NCBI RefSeq assembly: GCF_014204715.1
Contig: NZ_JACHLY010000001.1
Location: forward strand, 806,001-870,000
Length of the DNA: 64,000 nt
Direction of reading: 5' to 3'
DNA from: Streptomonospora salina
GTDB lineage: Bacteria; Actinomycetota; Actinomycetes; Streptosporangiales; Streptosporangiaceae
Under the pieces are notes generated by a model. That model had not been told where the DNA came from. It saw only the letters and a program-made list of their open reading frames with translations, and searched no databases. The stretch's first letter is position 1. Every line of letters starts with the position of its first letter. Shown piece by piece: positions 33,002 through 41,911 of this stretch. Made by a program: the position numbers and the translations under genes.

Positions 33002-34200
33002 TGCGGCCTCCGGCCGCCGACCCACGTCCAGGCGTAGCCGGGGTCCTCGGCGGCCTGCCCGCCCTCGCCCAGCTCCAGCGGGCGGAACGTGTCGACCATG
33101 ACGGCCAGCTCCTCGACGGCCTGCACGCCCACGCTGGCCTCGTAGGCGCCGGGCTGGGGCCCGTGCGAGTGCCCGCCCGGGTGCAGCGAGACCGAGCCGA
33201 GCCCGATGCCCGAGCCTTTGCGGGCTTCGTAATCGCCGCCGCAGTAGAACATGACCTCGTCGGAGTCGACGTTGGAGTGGTAGTAGGGCACCGGGATCGA
33301 CAGCGGATGGTAGTCGACTTTGCGGGGCACGAAGTTGCAGATCACGAAGTTGTGCCCGGCGAAGACCTGGTGGACCGGCGGCGGCTGGTGCACGCGGCCG
33401 GTGATCGGCTGGAAGTCGGCCACGTTGAACACGTACGGGTAGAGGCAGCCGTCCCAGCCCACGACGTCGAAGGGGTGGTCCGGGCAGGTGTAGCGGGTGC
33501 CGTCCACACCGCCGGGCCCGTTGCCGCGGTGCTTGATCAGCACGTCGACGTCGGTTCCCTCGGCCAGCAGCGGCTCGCTGGGGCCGCGCAGGTCGCGCTC
33601 GCAGTAGGGCGCGTGCTCCAGGAACTGGCCGAAGCGCGACAGATAGCGCCCGGGCGGTGTGATGTGGCTGTTGGCTTCGACGGCGTAGGCGCGCAGCGGC
33701 TCCTCGCCTTCGGGAACCCACCGGTGGGTGGTGGCGCGCGGCAGGATCACGTAGTCGCCGCCGCCGACCTCCAGCGCCCCGAACACGGTCTCCACCGTGG
33801 CGCGGCCCGATTCCACGTACACGCACTCGTCGCCGATGGCGTTGCGGTAGAGCTCGGAGGGCCGGCCGGCGGCGACGTAGGAGAGGCGCACGTCGTCGTT
33901 GCCCAGGATCAGGCGGCGCCCGGTGACGGCGTCGGCGGACCTCCACTCGTCGCCGAAGAGCGCGTGCAGCTTCAGGTGGCGCGGCACGAGCGGCGCGTTG
34001 GGCGTGCGGGTCTGGTCGGGGACCTGCCACGGGCGGGCGTCGACGACGGCCGAGGGGATGGTGCGGTGGTACAGCAGTGAGGAGTCGGCGGAGAAGCCCT
34101 CCTCGCCCATCAGCTCCTCGTAGTACAGCCCGCCTTCGGGCGTGCGGTGCTGGGTGTGCCGCGTGCGCGGGACCTCACCGACGTGTCGGTAGTACGCCAC
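32998..34200 (-). CDS. hmgA: homogentisate 1,2-dioxygenase
   Basis: 400 residues, GTG start 8 bases after AAAGGAG. Cupin-fold Fe(II) dioxygenase with the expected motifs: PYYHSNVDSDEVMFYCGG (iron His and Glu), LGSVSLHPGGHSHGPQPG (second His) and a DHPFDVVGWDGCLYPYVF stretch. It cleaves homogentisate to maleylacetoacetate. The start lies 26 bases inside the end of the FAD-hydroxylase gene and the stop overlaps the next gene by 4 bases, so the operon is tightly coupled. Confidence 0.93.
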   Translation of the reverse strand: MAYYRHVGEVPRTRHTQHRTPEGGLYYEELMGEEGFSADSSLLYHRTIPSAVVDARPWQVPDQTRTPNAPLVPRHLKLHALFGDEWRSADAVTGRRLILGNDDVRLSYVAAGRPSELYRNAIGDECVYVESGRATVETVFGALEVGGGDYVILPRATTHRWVPEGEEPLRAYAVEANSHITPPGRYLSRFGQFLEHAPYCERDLRGPSEPLLAEGTDVDVLIKHRGNGPGGVDGTRYTCPDHPFDVVGWDGCLYPYVFNVADFQPITGRVHQPPPVHQVFAGHNFVICNFVPRKVDYHPLSIPVPYYHSNVDSDEVMFYCGGDYEARKGSGIGLGSVSLHPGGHSHGPQPGAYEASVGVQAVEELAVMVDTFRPLELGEGGQAAEDPGYAWTWVGGRRPQ

Positions 34201-35875
34201 CGTCGTGCTCCTTTCCGGGTCGCGGGATCCGCCCGGCGGCGGGTGCGCCGCCCAGGCAGGTGCCGGCGGCCGCGGTGACGGCCGCCGGGTCGTCCTCGTC
34301 GAGGACCGCGGCGATGTGGGCGTCGGGGCGCAGCAGCCAGACGTCGCCGGGCCGGGCGTCCAGCGCGGCGGCCAGGGCGCCGTCGGGGTCGGCGTCCTGC
34401 AGCGCGAGCGCGGTGACGGGGGCGTCGGTGGCGCGCCGGGCTGCCGCGCGGGCGGTTTCGGCGCCGCGGGCGCCGTGGGCGACGACGGTCAGTCCTTCGC
34501 GCGCCAGCGGCCGCAGCCGTGTGATGTCGGGTCGGTCGGCGAGGTGCAGCGGGACGTCGGGCACGAGCACGCCGGGGCAGGGAACGGGCGCCTCGCCGCG
34601 CGGCGGCCGCCCGGGGTAGGGGCGCTGCGCGCACGGGGTGGTCAGCGCCGATTCGGTGTAGCAGAACGCCTCGAACAGCCGCCCCGAGTCGACCTGTGCG
34701 GCCGCTCCCGGGTCCGAGCGGGCACGCTCCAGTACACCCAGGCGGTGGGTGCGCTCCGCGTCGGTGCGGGGCACCAGGAACCGCATGGTGGCGCCGGTGA
34801 TGTCGGCGTTGTCGCGGGCGGCGGCCAGCCGCTCTGCGGAGTAGCTGTCGACCAGTCCGGGACCGGCCCAGCCGTTGAGCGCGAACGCGAGTTTCCACGC
34901 GGCGTTTTCGGCGTCGTGCACGCCGGAGTTGAGGCCGCGCGCCCCGAAGGGGGCGACCAGGTGGGCGCAGTCGCCGGCCAGCAGCACCTGTCCGGCGCCC
35001 ATGGGGTCGGCCACCCGGGTGTGGAAGCGGTACACCGAGTGCCACACGAGCTCGTAGGAGCGCTCACCGATGATCCGGCGGATGCGCCGGTCCAGTCCGC
35101 CCTCGGCCTCTTCGCGGTCGAGGTCGAAGTCGGGCGGCACCTGCCAGTCGATGCGGTACACCGAATCGGGGCAGGGGTGGATGAGGATCTGGCGGCCGGG
35201 GTTCCACTCGGGGTCGAAGTGGAACCGCCGTTCACGCTCCCATCCGGGCAGGTCGGCGCGGATGTCGCAGATCAGGAACCGGTCGTCGAAGCTGGCGCCG
35301 CCGAAGTCGGCTCCGACCGCTTCGCGCGCCACCCGCCCGTGCGGGCCCAGGCACGCGACCGCGTAGGAGCCGTGCAGCTCGACGGTTCCCGTCGGGGTCG
35401 CGCACCGCACACGCACCCCGTCCGCGTCCTGGTCGACGGCGGTGACCTCGTGGTTCCAGCGCACCTCCAGTCCGGCTGCGGCCATGCGCTCGTCGAGGAT
35501 GCGTTCGGTGCGCGACTGGGAGAGGTTGACGAACGGCGGCAGCGGCGAGGCGCCGCGGTCGCGCCGCCCGACACTGAACAGCTCCTGGCCGCGGTAGAAG
35601 GTGCGGGCGGTGTCCCAGGTCAGCCCTTCTTCGGCGACGGCGTGGGCGCCGAGGTCCGACCACACGTCCAACACGTCGCGCTGCTGGACGATGGCTTTGG
35701 AGCCGACGGCTTCGCGCTCGGGGCGGGCGTCGACGACGGTCACCGGCAGGCCCCAGCGCGCCAGCAGCAGCGCCGCGGTCTGACCGACCGGGCCGGCGCC
35801 CAGCACCAGCACGGGTGCGGGCGGGGCGCCGGCCCCGGCGGGCGGGGCGGGGCGGGGCACGGGATCGGCGGGCAT
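34175..35875 (-). CDS. FAD-dependent aromatic hydroxylase (PheA/MhpA type)
   Basis: 566 residues from the ATG at 35875 (GGAGG upstream). PHBH-type flavoprotein: GAGPVGQTAALLLARWG near the N-terminus, the DG-type second motif in the middle, and AGDCAHLVAPFGARGLNSG before the thioredoxin-like C-terminal domain of phenol hydroxylase relatives. Placed ahead of homogentisate dioxygenase, it plausibly hydroxylates a phenolic acid such as 3-hydroxyphenylacetate to homogentisate. That substrate is an inference from context. No 4-hydroxyphenylpyruvate dioxygenase is present in the window. Confidence 0.85.
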   Translation of the reverse strand: MPADPVPRPAPPAGAGAPPAPVLVLGAGPVGQTAALLLARWGLPVTVVDARPEREAVGSKAIVQQRDVLDVWSDLGAHAVAEEGLTWDTARTFYRGQELFSVGRRDRGASPLPPFVNLSQSRTERILDERMAAAGLEVRWNHEVTAVDQDADGVRVRCATPTGTVELHGSYAVACLGPHGRVAREAVGADFGGASFDDRFLICDIRADLPGWERERRFHFDPEWNPGRQILIHPCPDSVYRIDWQVPPDFDLDREEAEGGLDRRIRRIIGERSYELVWHSVYRFHTRVADPMGAGQVLLAGDCAHLVAPFGARGLNSGVHDAENAAWKLAFALNGWAGPGLVDSYSAERLAAARDNADITGATMRFLVPRTDAERTHRLGVLERARSDPGAAAQVDSGRLFEAFCYTESALTTPCAQRPYPGRPPRGEAPVPCPGVLVPDVPLHLADRPDITRLRPLAREGLTVVAHGARGAETARAAARRATDAPVTALALQDADPDGALAAALDARPGDVWLLRPDAHIAAVLDEDDPAAVTAAAGTCLGGAPAAGRIPRPGKEHDGGVLPTRR

Positions 35876-35904
35876 GTCGCCTCCGTTGGCTCGCGGCCGG
35901 GCGC

Positions 35905-36867
35905 TCAGCTCTGCAGCCGGTCCCAGACCTCGCGGTCGCGTTCGGCGGTCCAGACGATGGGGCGTTGGATGCCCGACATCTCGTCCCACAGCCGCGACAC
36001 GTCGAAAGGCAGGCAGTGCTCGAAGATGGGCCAGTGCCCGTAGGTGCCGGCCAGGGCGGCGTGGGCGGCGGCGAAGGCGTCTTCGAGGGCCCCGCCGCGG
36101 GCGTGCACGGCGCCGACTTCGGCGATCATGGTGTGCAGGAAGTCGCGGGTCTGGGCGACGGCGGCGTCGACGGCCGCGCGCCCGTGGGTGACGGGGCCGC
36201 GCCCGCCGATGAGCGCTTCGGCGCCCAGCGCGGCGAGGCCGTCCAGGGTGGGTCCGGCCCAGTCGTAGTGGTAGGCGTCGCCGGTGTAGAGCGCGGCTTC
36301 GGCTTCGACGAGGTCGCCGGCGAAGAGGATGCGCTGTTTCGGCAGCCAGGCGACGATGTCGCCTTCGGTGTGGCCGCGGCCCAGGTACTGCAGGACGAGC
36401 TGTCCGCGGTCGCCGCCCAGCTCGATGGTGGTGCGGTCGGAGAAGGTCAGGGTGGGCCAGGTCAGCCCGGGTACGGATCCGGGGTCTTCGGCCAGGCGCG
36501 GCATGCGGCCGAATTCGCTTGCCCAGTCGGCTTCGCCGCGTTCGGCGATGAGGGCGCGGGTGTTCTCGTGGGCGACGATCGCGTCGGCGTCGAAGGCGCT
36601 CGCGCCCAGCACCCGCACCGCGTGGTAGTGCGAAAGCACGAGGTAGCGGACGGGTTTGTCGGTGTGCTCGCGCAGCCGCGCCAGCCATTCGCGGGCGGCC
36701 GTGGGGGTGGCCATGGCTTCGAAGCAGACCAGGAAGTCCTCGCCCTCGATCGCGCCGATGTTGGGGTCGCCCTGGGCGGTCAGCGCGTAGACGCCGTCGG
36801 CGACGACCTCCAGCGTCTGCTCCTTCTCGGCGAGGTCGGCCGAGGAGGCGAAGGGTTTGGCTGCCAT
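35905..36867 (-). CDS. MBL-fold hydrolase-like protein with altered metal site
   Basis: 320 residues, ATG after GAGGAG. Metallo-beta-lactamase fold with strand-loop motifs SHYH (His80, His82), GRGHTEGD (His165) and FAGDLVE (Asp184). In place of the usual HxHxDH the sequence reads HYHAVR, so the Asp and His that bind the second metal are Val84 and Arg85. First gene of the homogentisate operon, 29 bases before the hydroxylase. Possibly a one-metal hydrolase acting on a pathway ester or thioester. Confidence 0.82.
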   Translation of the reverse strand: MAAKPFASSADLAEKEQTLEVVADGVYALTAQGDPNIGAIEGEDFLVCFEAMATPTAAREWLARLREHTDKPVRYLVLSHYHAVRVLGASAFDADAIVAHENTRALIAERGEADWASEFGRMPRLAEDPGSVPGLTWPTLTFSDRTTIELGGDRGQLVLQYLGRGHTEGDIVAWLPKQRILFAGDLVEAEAALYTGDAYHYDWAGPTLDGLAALGAEALIGGRGPVTHGRAAVDAAVAQTRDFLHTMIAEVGAVHARGGALEDAFAAAHAALAGTYGHWPIFEHCLPFDVSRLWDEMSGIQRPIVWTAERDREVWDRLQS

Positions 36868-36940
36868 CGGGGATTCTCCTCTTCGCGGTCGGGGCGGCGG
36901 GTCCGGCCGGGTTCCGGGGCCGTGCGCGCCGGCCCGGGGT

Positions 36941-36980
36941 GTGGTGGATCACCACTGCCCTCTAGAGTGATCCCGATCAC
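36941..36980. promoter_or_regulatory. two dyads between the homogentisate operon and its LysR gene
   Basis: GTGGTG-GAT-CACCAC (36941-36955) and GTGATC-CC-GATCAC (36967-36980) are both perfect and 26 bases apart centre to centre. This is the spacing expected for LysR recognition and activation sites in a divergent promoter. Confidence 0.6.
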
Positions 36981-36994
36981 GGCATTGGTAAAGC

Positions 36995-37966
36995 ATGGGA
37001 ACCTTGGGAGTGGCATTGGCCGAACTTATGAGCCCTGCGCCGCGGTTCTCCCTGCGCCAGCTCGCGTATTTCGTCGCCGTCGCCGAGGCCGGCACCATCA
37101 GCGAGGCCGCCCAGCGCCTGCACATCTCCCAGCCGGCGGTCTCGCTGGCGCTCAACGACCTGGAGCGCGCGCTCCGGGTGCAGCTGTGCGTGCGCCGCAA
37201 GTCCCACGGCATCACGCTGACGCCCACGGGCACCCAGGTGCTGCGCCGGGCCCGGCGGCTGCTGCGCCAGGCCGAGGACCTGGAGGGCGAGGCCGGCGCG
37301 GGCGAGGGGACGCTGACCGGGGTGCTGTCGCTGGGCTGTTTCGTGACGCTGGCCCCGACGGTGCTGCCGCCGCTGCTGCAGGGCTTCTCCGCGCTGCACC
37401 CGGGGCTGACCGTGGATTTCTCCGAGGACACCCAGGACGTGCTGCAGCGGCGGCTGCTCAGCGGTGAACTGGACCTGGCGGTCATCTACGACATGGACGT
37501 GCTGCCGGAGATGGAGCGGGCCGAGTTGTTCACGATGCGCCCGCACGTCCTGCTGCCGGCCGGGCATCCGCTGGCGGGCCGGTCGTCGGTGTCCCTGCAC
37601 GAGCTGGCGCCCGAACCCATGGTGCTGCTGGACGCCGCCCCCAGCTCCCACCATGCGCTGGGGCTGTGCCACGACTTCGGCGTCGTTCCGCAGGTGGGCT
37701 ACCGGCCCACGAGCTACGAGGTCGCCCGCGCACTGGTCGGGCGCGGCCTGGGCTGGAGTATCCTGGTGCAGCGCCCCTCCAACGACCGCACCTACGAGGG
37801 GTTCCGCGTGGTCATCACGGAGATCGCCGAGCCGGTACGCGCCGAGGCGGTACTGCTCGCGTGGCCCCACGCGGTGCGACTGAACCGCCGCTCCGAGGAG
37901 TTCCTGCACTACTGCCGCGCGACCGCTCCGCCGACCGGGGTCCGACCGGACTCCGCCCGGGCGTAG
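36995..37966 (+). CDS. LysR family transcriptional regulator
   Basis: 323 residues from the ATG at 36995; an ATG at 37028 would remove eleven residues and is equally possible. N-terminal winged HTH (FSLRQLAYFVAVAEAGTISEAAQRL, HISQPAVSLALNDLE, here cited in pieces) and a periplasmic-binding-like effector domain (LTGVLSLGCFVTLAP, GELDLAVIYDMD). It is divergent from the homogentisate operon with two dyads between, so it is the likely activator of that operon in response to an aromatic acid. Confidence 0.9.
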   Translation: MGTLGVALAELMSPAPRFSLRQLAYFVAVAEAGTISEAAQRLHISQPAVSLALNDLERALRVQLCVRRKSHGITLTPTGTQVLRRARRLLRQAEDLEGEAGAGEGTLTGVLSLGCFVTLAPTVLPPLLQGFSALHPGLTVDFSEDTQDVLQRRLLSGELDLAVIYDMDVLPEMERAELFTMRPHVLLPAGHPLAGRSSVSLHELAPEPMVLLDAAPSSHHALGLCHDFGVVPQVGYRPTSYEVARALVGRGLGWSILVQRPSNDRTYEGFRVVITEIAEPVRAEAVLLAWPHAVRLNRRSEEFLHYCRATAPPTGVRPDSARA

Positions 37967-38130
37967 CCCCCGGCCGCCGCGGGCAGCGCGGCGGTGAGGG
38001 GGATCGCACGGCCGCAGTGGGCCGTGTCCGGTCCGCACCGCGCTAGAGGAAGTGGGACCATTCCGTGGCGGCGCCTGCCGCCGACCCCGTTTCCGCCGTA
38101 CGCCCGCACGCCCGCACGAGGAGTTCCGTC

Positions 38131-39873
38131 ATGGCCACGACCGCCGCCGACGCCGTACCCGGCTTCGCCGACCTGCCGCTGCGGGAGGAGCTTCTCGACG
38201 CACTCGCCCGGCTGGGCTACGAGGAGCCGACCCCCATCCAGCGCGAAGCCATCCCGCACCTGGTCGAGCAGCGGGACCTGCTGGGCCAGGCCGCCACCGG
38301 CACCGGCAAGACCGCCGCTTTCGCGCTGCCGATCCTGCAGCGCATGGTCGAGCAGGGCGGGCGGCGCGAAGGTGCGGCACCGATGGCCCTGGTGCTGGTG
38401 CCCACCCGCGAACTGGCCGTGCAGGTCTGCGAGGCCGTGCACCGCTACGGCCGCGACGTAGGGGTGCGGGTGCTGCCCGTCTACGGCGGCCAGCCCATCG
38501 GCCGCCAGATCCGCAGCCTGGAGCGCGGCGTCGACGTGGTCGTGGCGACCCCGGGCCGGGCGCTGGACCACATGAACCGGGGCACGCTCGCGCTGGACGA
38601 GCTGGCGCTGACGGTGCTCGACGAAGCCGACGAGATGTTCGACATGGGCTTCGCCGAAGACATCGAGTCGATCCTGGAGGAGATCGACGACGCCTGCCAG
38701 ACCGTGCTGTTCTCGGCGACGATGCCTCCGCGCATCGAGCGGATGGCCAGCGGGAACCTCACCGACCCGGTACGTATCCAGATCGCCCGCGAAACCAGTG
38801 ACGAGGGCGGGGCGCCGCTGGTGCGCCAGAGCGCCTACGTGGTGCCGCGGGCGCACAAGGCCGCCGCGATCGGGCGGCTGCTGGACGTGGAGTCGCCCAC
38901 CGCCACCATCGTCTTCTGCCGCACCCGCGAGGAGGTCGACCAGCTCTCCGAGGTGCTCAACGGCCGCGGCCACCGCGCCGAGGCGCTGCACGGCGGGATG
39001 AGCCAGGAGCAGCGCGACCGCACCCTGGGGCGGCTGCGCGCCGGCACCATCGACCTGGTGGTGGCCACCGACGTCGCCGCGCGCGGACTCGACATCGAGC
39101 ACCTGTCGCACGTGGTGAACTACAACGTGCCTTCGGCGCCGGACTCCTACGTGCACCGCATCGGCCGCGTGGGGCGGGCCGGCCGCGAGGGTGTGGCCAT
39201 CACGCTGGTGGAGCCGCGCGAGCACCGCATGCTCAAGAGCATCCGCCGGGCCACCGGCTACGCGATCAACGTGGAGAAGCTGCCCACGATCGCCGACATC
39301 CGGGCCCGCCGCCTGGAGCTGACCACCGGCGCACTGCGCGAGAGCCTGCTCGACGACGAAGCCGAGGACGACCGCGAGCACTTCCGGGTGGTGGTCGAGT
39401 CCCTCGCCGACGAGTTCGACGTGATGGAGGTGGCTCTGGCGGCGGTCAAGCTCGCCCACGAGGCCTCCGGCGGCGCCGTCGACGAGGAGGAGGAGATCCC
39501 CGAGGTCAGCATCAAGCCGGAGCAGAAGGACAAGGACAAGGACAAGGGCCGCAAGCAGCGCGAGGGCGGCAAACGCGGCCCCCGGTCGGAGAACGGCGAG
39601 CAGCGCGGCGGCCGCGAGGCCGCCGGCGGCATGACCCGCCTGTTCATCGGCGCCGGGCGCGGCGCGAAGGTGCGCCCGCAGGACCTGGTGGGCGCGATCA
39701 CCGGCGAGTCGGAGCTGCGCGGGCGCGACATCGGCCATATCGAGATCGCCGAGCGGTTCTCCCTGGTGGAGGTGCCCTCCGGCGCCGCCGACGACGTCAT
39801 CGCGGCGCTGAAGAACACCACCATCAAGGGCCGCAAGACCCCGGTGCGCCGCGACGCCAAGGAAGGCAAGTAG
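38131..39873 (+). CDS. deaD: DEAD-box ATP-dependent RNA helicase (CsdA/DeaD type)
   Basis: 580 residues from the ATG at 38131, which has GAGGAG 8 bases before it; a GTG at 38065 is an alternative start. All helicase motifs are present: Q motif YEEPTPIQREA, Walker A ATGTGKT (55-61), PTRELA, TPGR, DEAD in VLDEADEMFD, SAT in LFSATMP, and HRIGRVGRAGR. C-terminal part: dimerisation region, Lys/Glu linker (EQKDKDKDKGRK) and a DbpA-like RNA-binding domain (MTRLFIGAGRGAKVRPQDLV). Typical role: ribosome assembly and RNA unwinding at low temperature. Confidence 0.93.
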   Translation: MATTAADAVPGFADLPLREELLDALARLGYEEPTPIQREAIPHLVEQRDLLGQAATGTGKTAAFALPILQRMVEQGGRREGAAPMALVLVPTRELAVQVCEAVHRYGRDVGVRVLPVYGGQPIGRQIRSLERGVDVVVATPGRALDHMNRGTLALDELALTVLDEADEMFDMGFAEDIESILEEIDDACQTVLFSATMPPRIERMASGNLTDPVRIQIARETSDEGGAPLVRQSAYVVPRAHKAAAIGRLLDVESPTATIVFCRTREEVDQLSEVLNGRGHRAEALHGGMSQEQRDRTLGRLRAGTIDLVVATDVAARGLDIEHLSHVVNYNVPSAPDSYVHRIGRVGRAGREGVAITLVEPREHRMLKSIRRATGYAINVEKLPTIADIRARRLELTTGALRESLLDDEAEDDREHFRVVVESLADEFDVMEVALAAVKLAHEASGGAVDEEEEIPEVSIKPEQKDKDKDKGRKQREGGKRGPRSENGEQRGGREAAGGMTRLFIGAGRGAKVRPQDLVGAITGESELRGRDIGHIEIAERFSLVEVPSGAADDVIAALKNTTIKGRKTPVRRDAKEGK

Positions 39874-39913
39874 GACCCGGCCCCGGCCCCGTCTCACCCG
39901 GCTTCCCCGTCTC

Positions 39914-39982
39914 CCCCGTTGATCTTGTAGCTGCAGTTACTGCGAACGTTTCACCGTGTCCGTAGCTACAAGATCGACGGGG
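39914..39982. repeat. long imperfect inverted repeat between converging genes
   Basis: Arms of 19 bases at 39914-39932 and 39964-39982 (core GATCTTGTAGCT / AGCTACAAGATC) pair with a single G-U, around a 31-base loop. The loop contains a small nested hairpin, GCAG-TTA-CTGC. AT-richer than the flanks. It could be a bidirectional terminator for the helicase and the following minus-strand gene, or a dispersed palindromic element. Confidence 0.65.
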
Positions 39983-40020
39983 TCGAGGGGCGCGATGAGG
40001 AGCGCGATGGGGCCGGGCCT

Positions 40021-40476
40021 TCAGACGGGCAGCTTGCCGTGGAAGACGATCGGCGCGGAGATCCCGGAGTCGTAGTCCTGCGAGAGCCGGACGGCGTAGA
40101 AGAACCGGCCTTCGTCCGCGGCCATCGCGCAGGCGCCGCGCAAGCTGGTGACCCTGCCGGCCCGAAGGTGCACGGCCACCCTGCCGGCCTTGTCGACGGC
40201 GGGGACGACGCCGGTGCGGCGCGGGGGAAGATCGGTCCAGCACCGCGTCGTGGGGGCGAGGTGCACCGGCGAGTCGGAACCGTTGCGGACCTCCAGCGAC
40301 CACGCGGTGTAGGGCGTTCCGTCGTGGCGCCCGCGGTCGAAGGAGAGCAGCCGGACGGAGATCCCGTCGGCGAAGCGGTGGGAGCGGTTCGCCGGAGTCA
40401 GCGTCTTCGCCGTTGCCATGGAGCCGGCGGCCGCGAGGACGATGAGCACCGCGCAAACGACTTCCTTCATTCGCAT
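40021..40476 (-). CDS. small secreted protein, unknown
   Basis: 151 residues with an N-terminal signal peptide (VVCAVLIVLAAAGSMATA). The mature part is rich in beta-forming residues (ISVRLLSFDRG, AWSLEVRNGSDSPVHLAP) and has two Cys (TTRCW, RGACAM). It resembles small immunoglobulin-like or DUF4352-like extracellular domains in pattern only. Convergent with the helicase gene. Confidence 0.6.
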   Translation of the reverse strand: MRMKEVVCAVLIVLAAAGSMATAKTLTPANRSHRFADGISVRLLSFDRGRHDGTPYTAWSLEVRNGSDSPVHLAPTTRCWTDLPPRRTGVVPAVDKAGRVAVHLRAGRVTSLRGACAMAADEGRFFYAVRLSQDYDSGISAPIVFHGKLPV

Positions 40477-40655
40477 AGTCGGGCGAAGCTACCACGGGGG
40501 CGGCCCGGCTCCTGCGCGCGCGGCGATGCGGAAGACGGCACCGCCGGGGCGGCCGCCGCCGACCGCCCGCCTCTGCCCTGCGCACCGCCCGCCGGAGCAC
40601 GGCGGGTACCGGTTCGCTTACGCGCACGCCACACCGCGGTGGATACGGTGAGGTG

Positions 40656-41228
40656 ATGACGACCAACTCCGAGTCCGGACCGGGCGCGACAGCGGATCCC
40701 GAGCACAACGAGGCTCCGTCCGCCGACCGGACCGAATCCGACCACGGCCCCGGCGGCGATGCCGCCGCCGGCCCCGACACCGACGCCGACGACGGCGACG
40801 GCGCTTTCGACGATTCTTTCGACGACGCCGAAGGGCTCGACCCCGACTCCGGCGCGCACGCGCACGGCGCCGCGCCGGCACCGGGCGGGATCCTTTCCGC
40901 CGAAACCTTCTCCATCATCGGTCTGATGCTCGTCGGCGCCCTGCTGTCGGGCTGGCGGGCCACCGAGGTCGTACCGAGCCTGCTGGCCCAGACCCAGGAA
41001 GGCGTCATCAGCGGCATGATGGTCGCCGAGGGCGTGGTCGCACTCCTGGCCGTGGCCTCTGGACTGATCAGCCTCACTCTCGCCGGCGCCGCCACGCGGC
41101 CGTGGGCGCGGTGGATCGCGACCGCGACCGTGGTCGTGGGCGCACTGCTGTTCCTCGTTGCGGCGGGCGCCTATCTGCAGGTTCCCGAACCGCAGCCGCA
41201 GCCGCAGATGCCCGTGCCGGGCGCCTGA
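40656..41228 (+). CDS. membrane protein with acidic N-terminal tail, unknown
   Basis: 190 residues from the ATG at 40656 (GGTGAGG just upstream; a GTG one codon earlier is possible). Residues 1-70 are a strongly acidic, disordered cytoplasmic tail (TDADDGDGAFDDSFDDAEG). Three hydrophobic helices follow (about 80-102, 110-138 and 145-170), ending in a Pro/Gln tail (EPQPQPQMPVPG). No family recognised. Confidence 0.6.
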   Translation: MTTNSESGPGATADPEHNEAPSADRTESDHGPGGDAAAGPDTDADDGDGAFDDSFDDAEGLDPDSGAHAHGAAPAPGGILSAETFSIIGLMLVGALLSGWRATEVVPSLLAQTQEGVISGMMVAEGVVALLAVASGLISLTLAGAATRPWARWIATATVVVGALLFLVAAGAYLQVPEPQPQPQMPVPGA

Positions 41229-41363
41229 CCCGGCCGTCGGCGGGCAGCGGCCGCGCGCGGGCGCTTTCCGTCCCGGCTCGACGCGCCCGCCGGACACGCC
41301 CGCGCGAGTGGAGCCGGCGGGGCCGCTGCGCCGCCGGCCGGAGGGCGGTGCGGGCGTGTCCGA

Positions 41364-41825
41364 TCACCGGAGGGGGATGTCGGCCCCGTGCTCGTTCTCG
41401 GGCCGGGGCCCGAAGATCCTCCGGTCGGCTTCGGCGATCGCGACGTCGTTGATGCTCGCCTCCCGGCGCCGCATCAGCCCGTCGCCGTCGAACTCCCAGA
41501 GCTCGTTTCCGTAGCTGCGCCACCACTGTCCGGCGGTGTCGTGGCACTCGTACTGGAAGCGGACCGCGATGCGGTCGCCGTGGAAGCTCCACAGGCTCTT
41601 GCGGAGTGCGTAGTCCAGCTCCCGCTCCCATTTGGCGGTCAGGAACGCCACGATCTCTTCGCGACCGGCGACGAACCGGTCGCGGTTGCGCCAGACCGAG
41701 TCCGGCGTGTACGCCAGCGCGACCCGCTCGGGGTCGCGGGTGTTCCACGCGTCCTCGGCGGCCTGGACCTTGCGCAGCGCGGCCTGCTCGTCGAACGGCG
41801 GGCAGGGCGGTCGGGTGTCGGGCAC
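41364..41825 (-). CDS. DUF1348 / SnoaL-like (NTF2-fold) protein
   Basis: 153 residues, GTG start 5 bases after GGGAGG. NTF2-like cone fold with [48 protein letters not shown] and [18 protein letters not shown], characteristic of the DUF1348 group. Function unknown; often induced with redox or detoxification genes. Divergent from a TetR gene; the shared upstream region holds two copies of a perfect operator. Confidence 0.85.
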   Translation of the reverse strand: MPDTRPPCPPFDEQAALRKVQAAEDAWNTRDPERVALAYTPDSVWRNRDRFVAGREEIVAFLTAKWERELDYALRKSLWSFHGDRIAVRFQYECHDTAGQWWRSYGNELWEFDGDGLMRRREASINDVAIAEADRRIFGPRPENEHGADIPLR

Positions 41826-41842
41826 GTCATCCTCCCAGTATT

Positions 41843-41893
41843 GAGAACGTTCGTTCTCGGTAAGTGCGGCTACACTAGAGAACGAACGTTCTC
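41843..41893. promoter_or_regulatory. duplicated 16-bp TetR operator
   Basis: GAGAACG-TT-CGTTCTC at 41843-41858 and GAGAACG-AA-CGTTCTC at 41878-41893 are both perfect palindromes with identical arms, 35 bases centre to centre. One lies next to each divergent gene (DUF1348 and TetR). Strong candidate for repression of both promoters by the TetR protein. Confidence 0.82.
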
Positions 41894-41911
41894 GATGTCA
41901 AGGAGTCCCGG

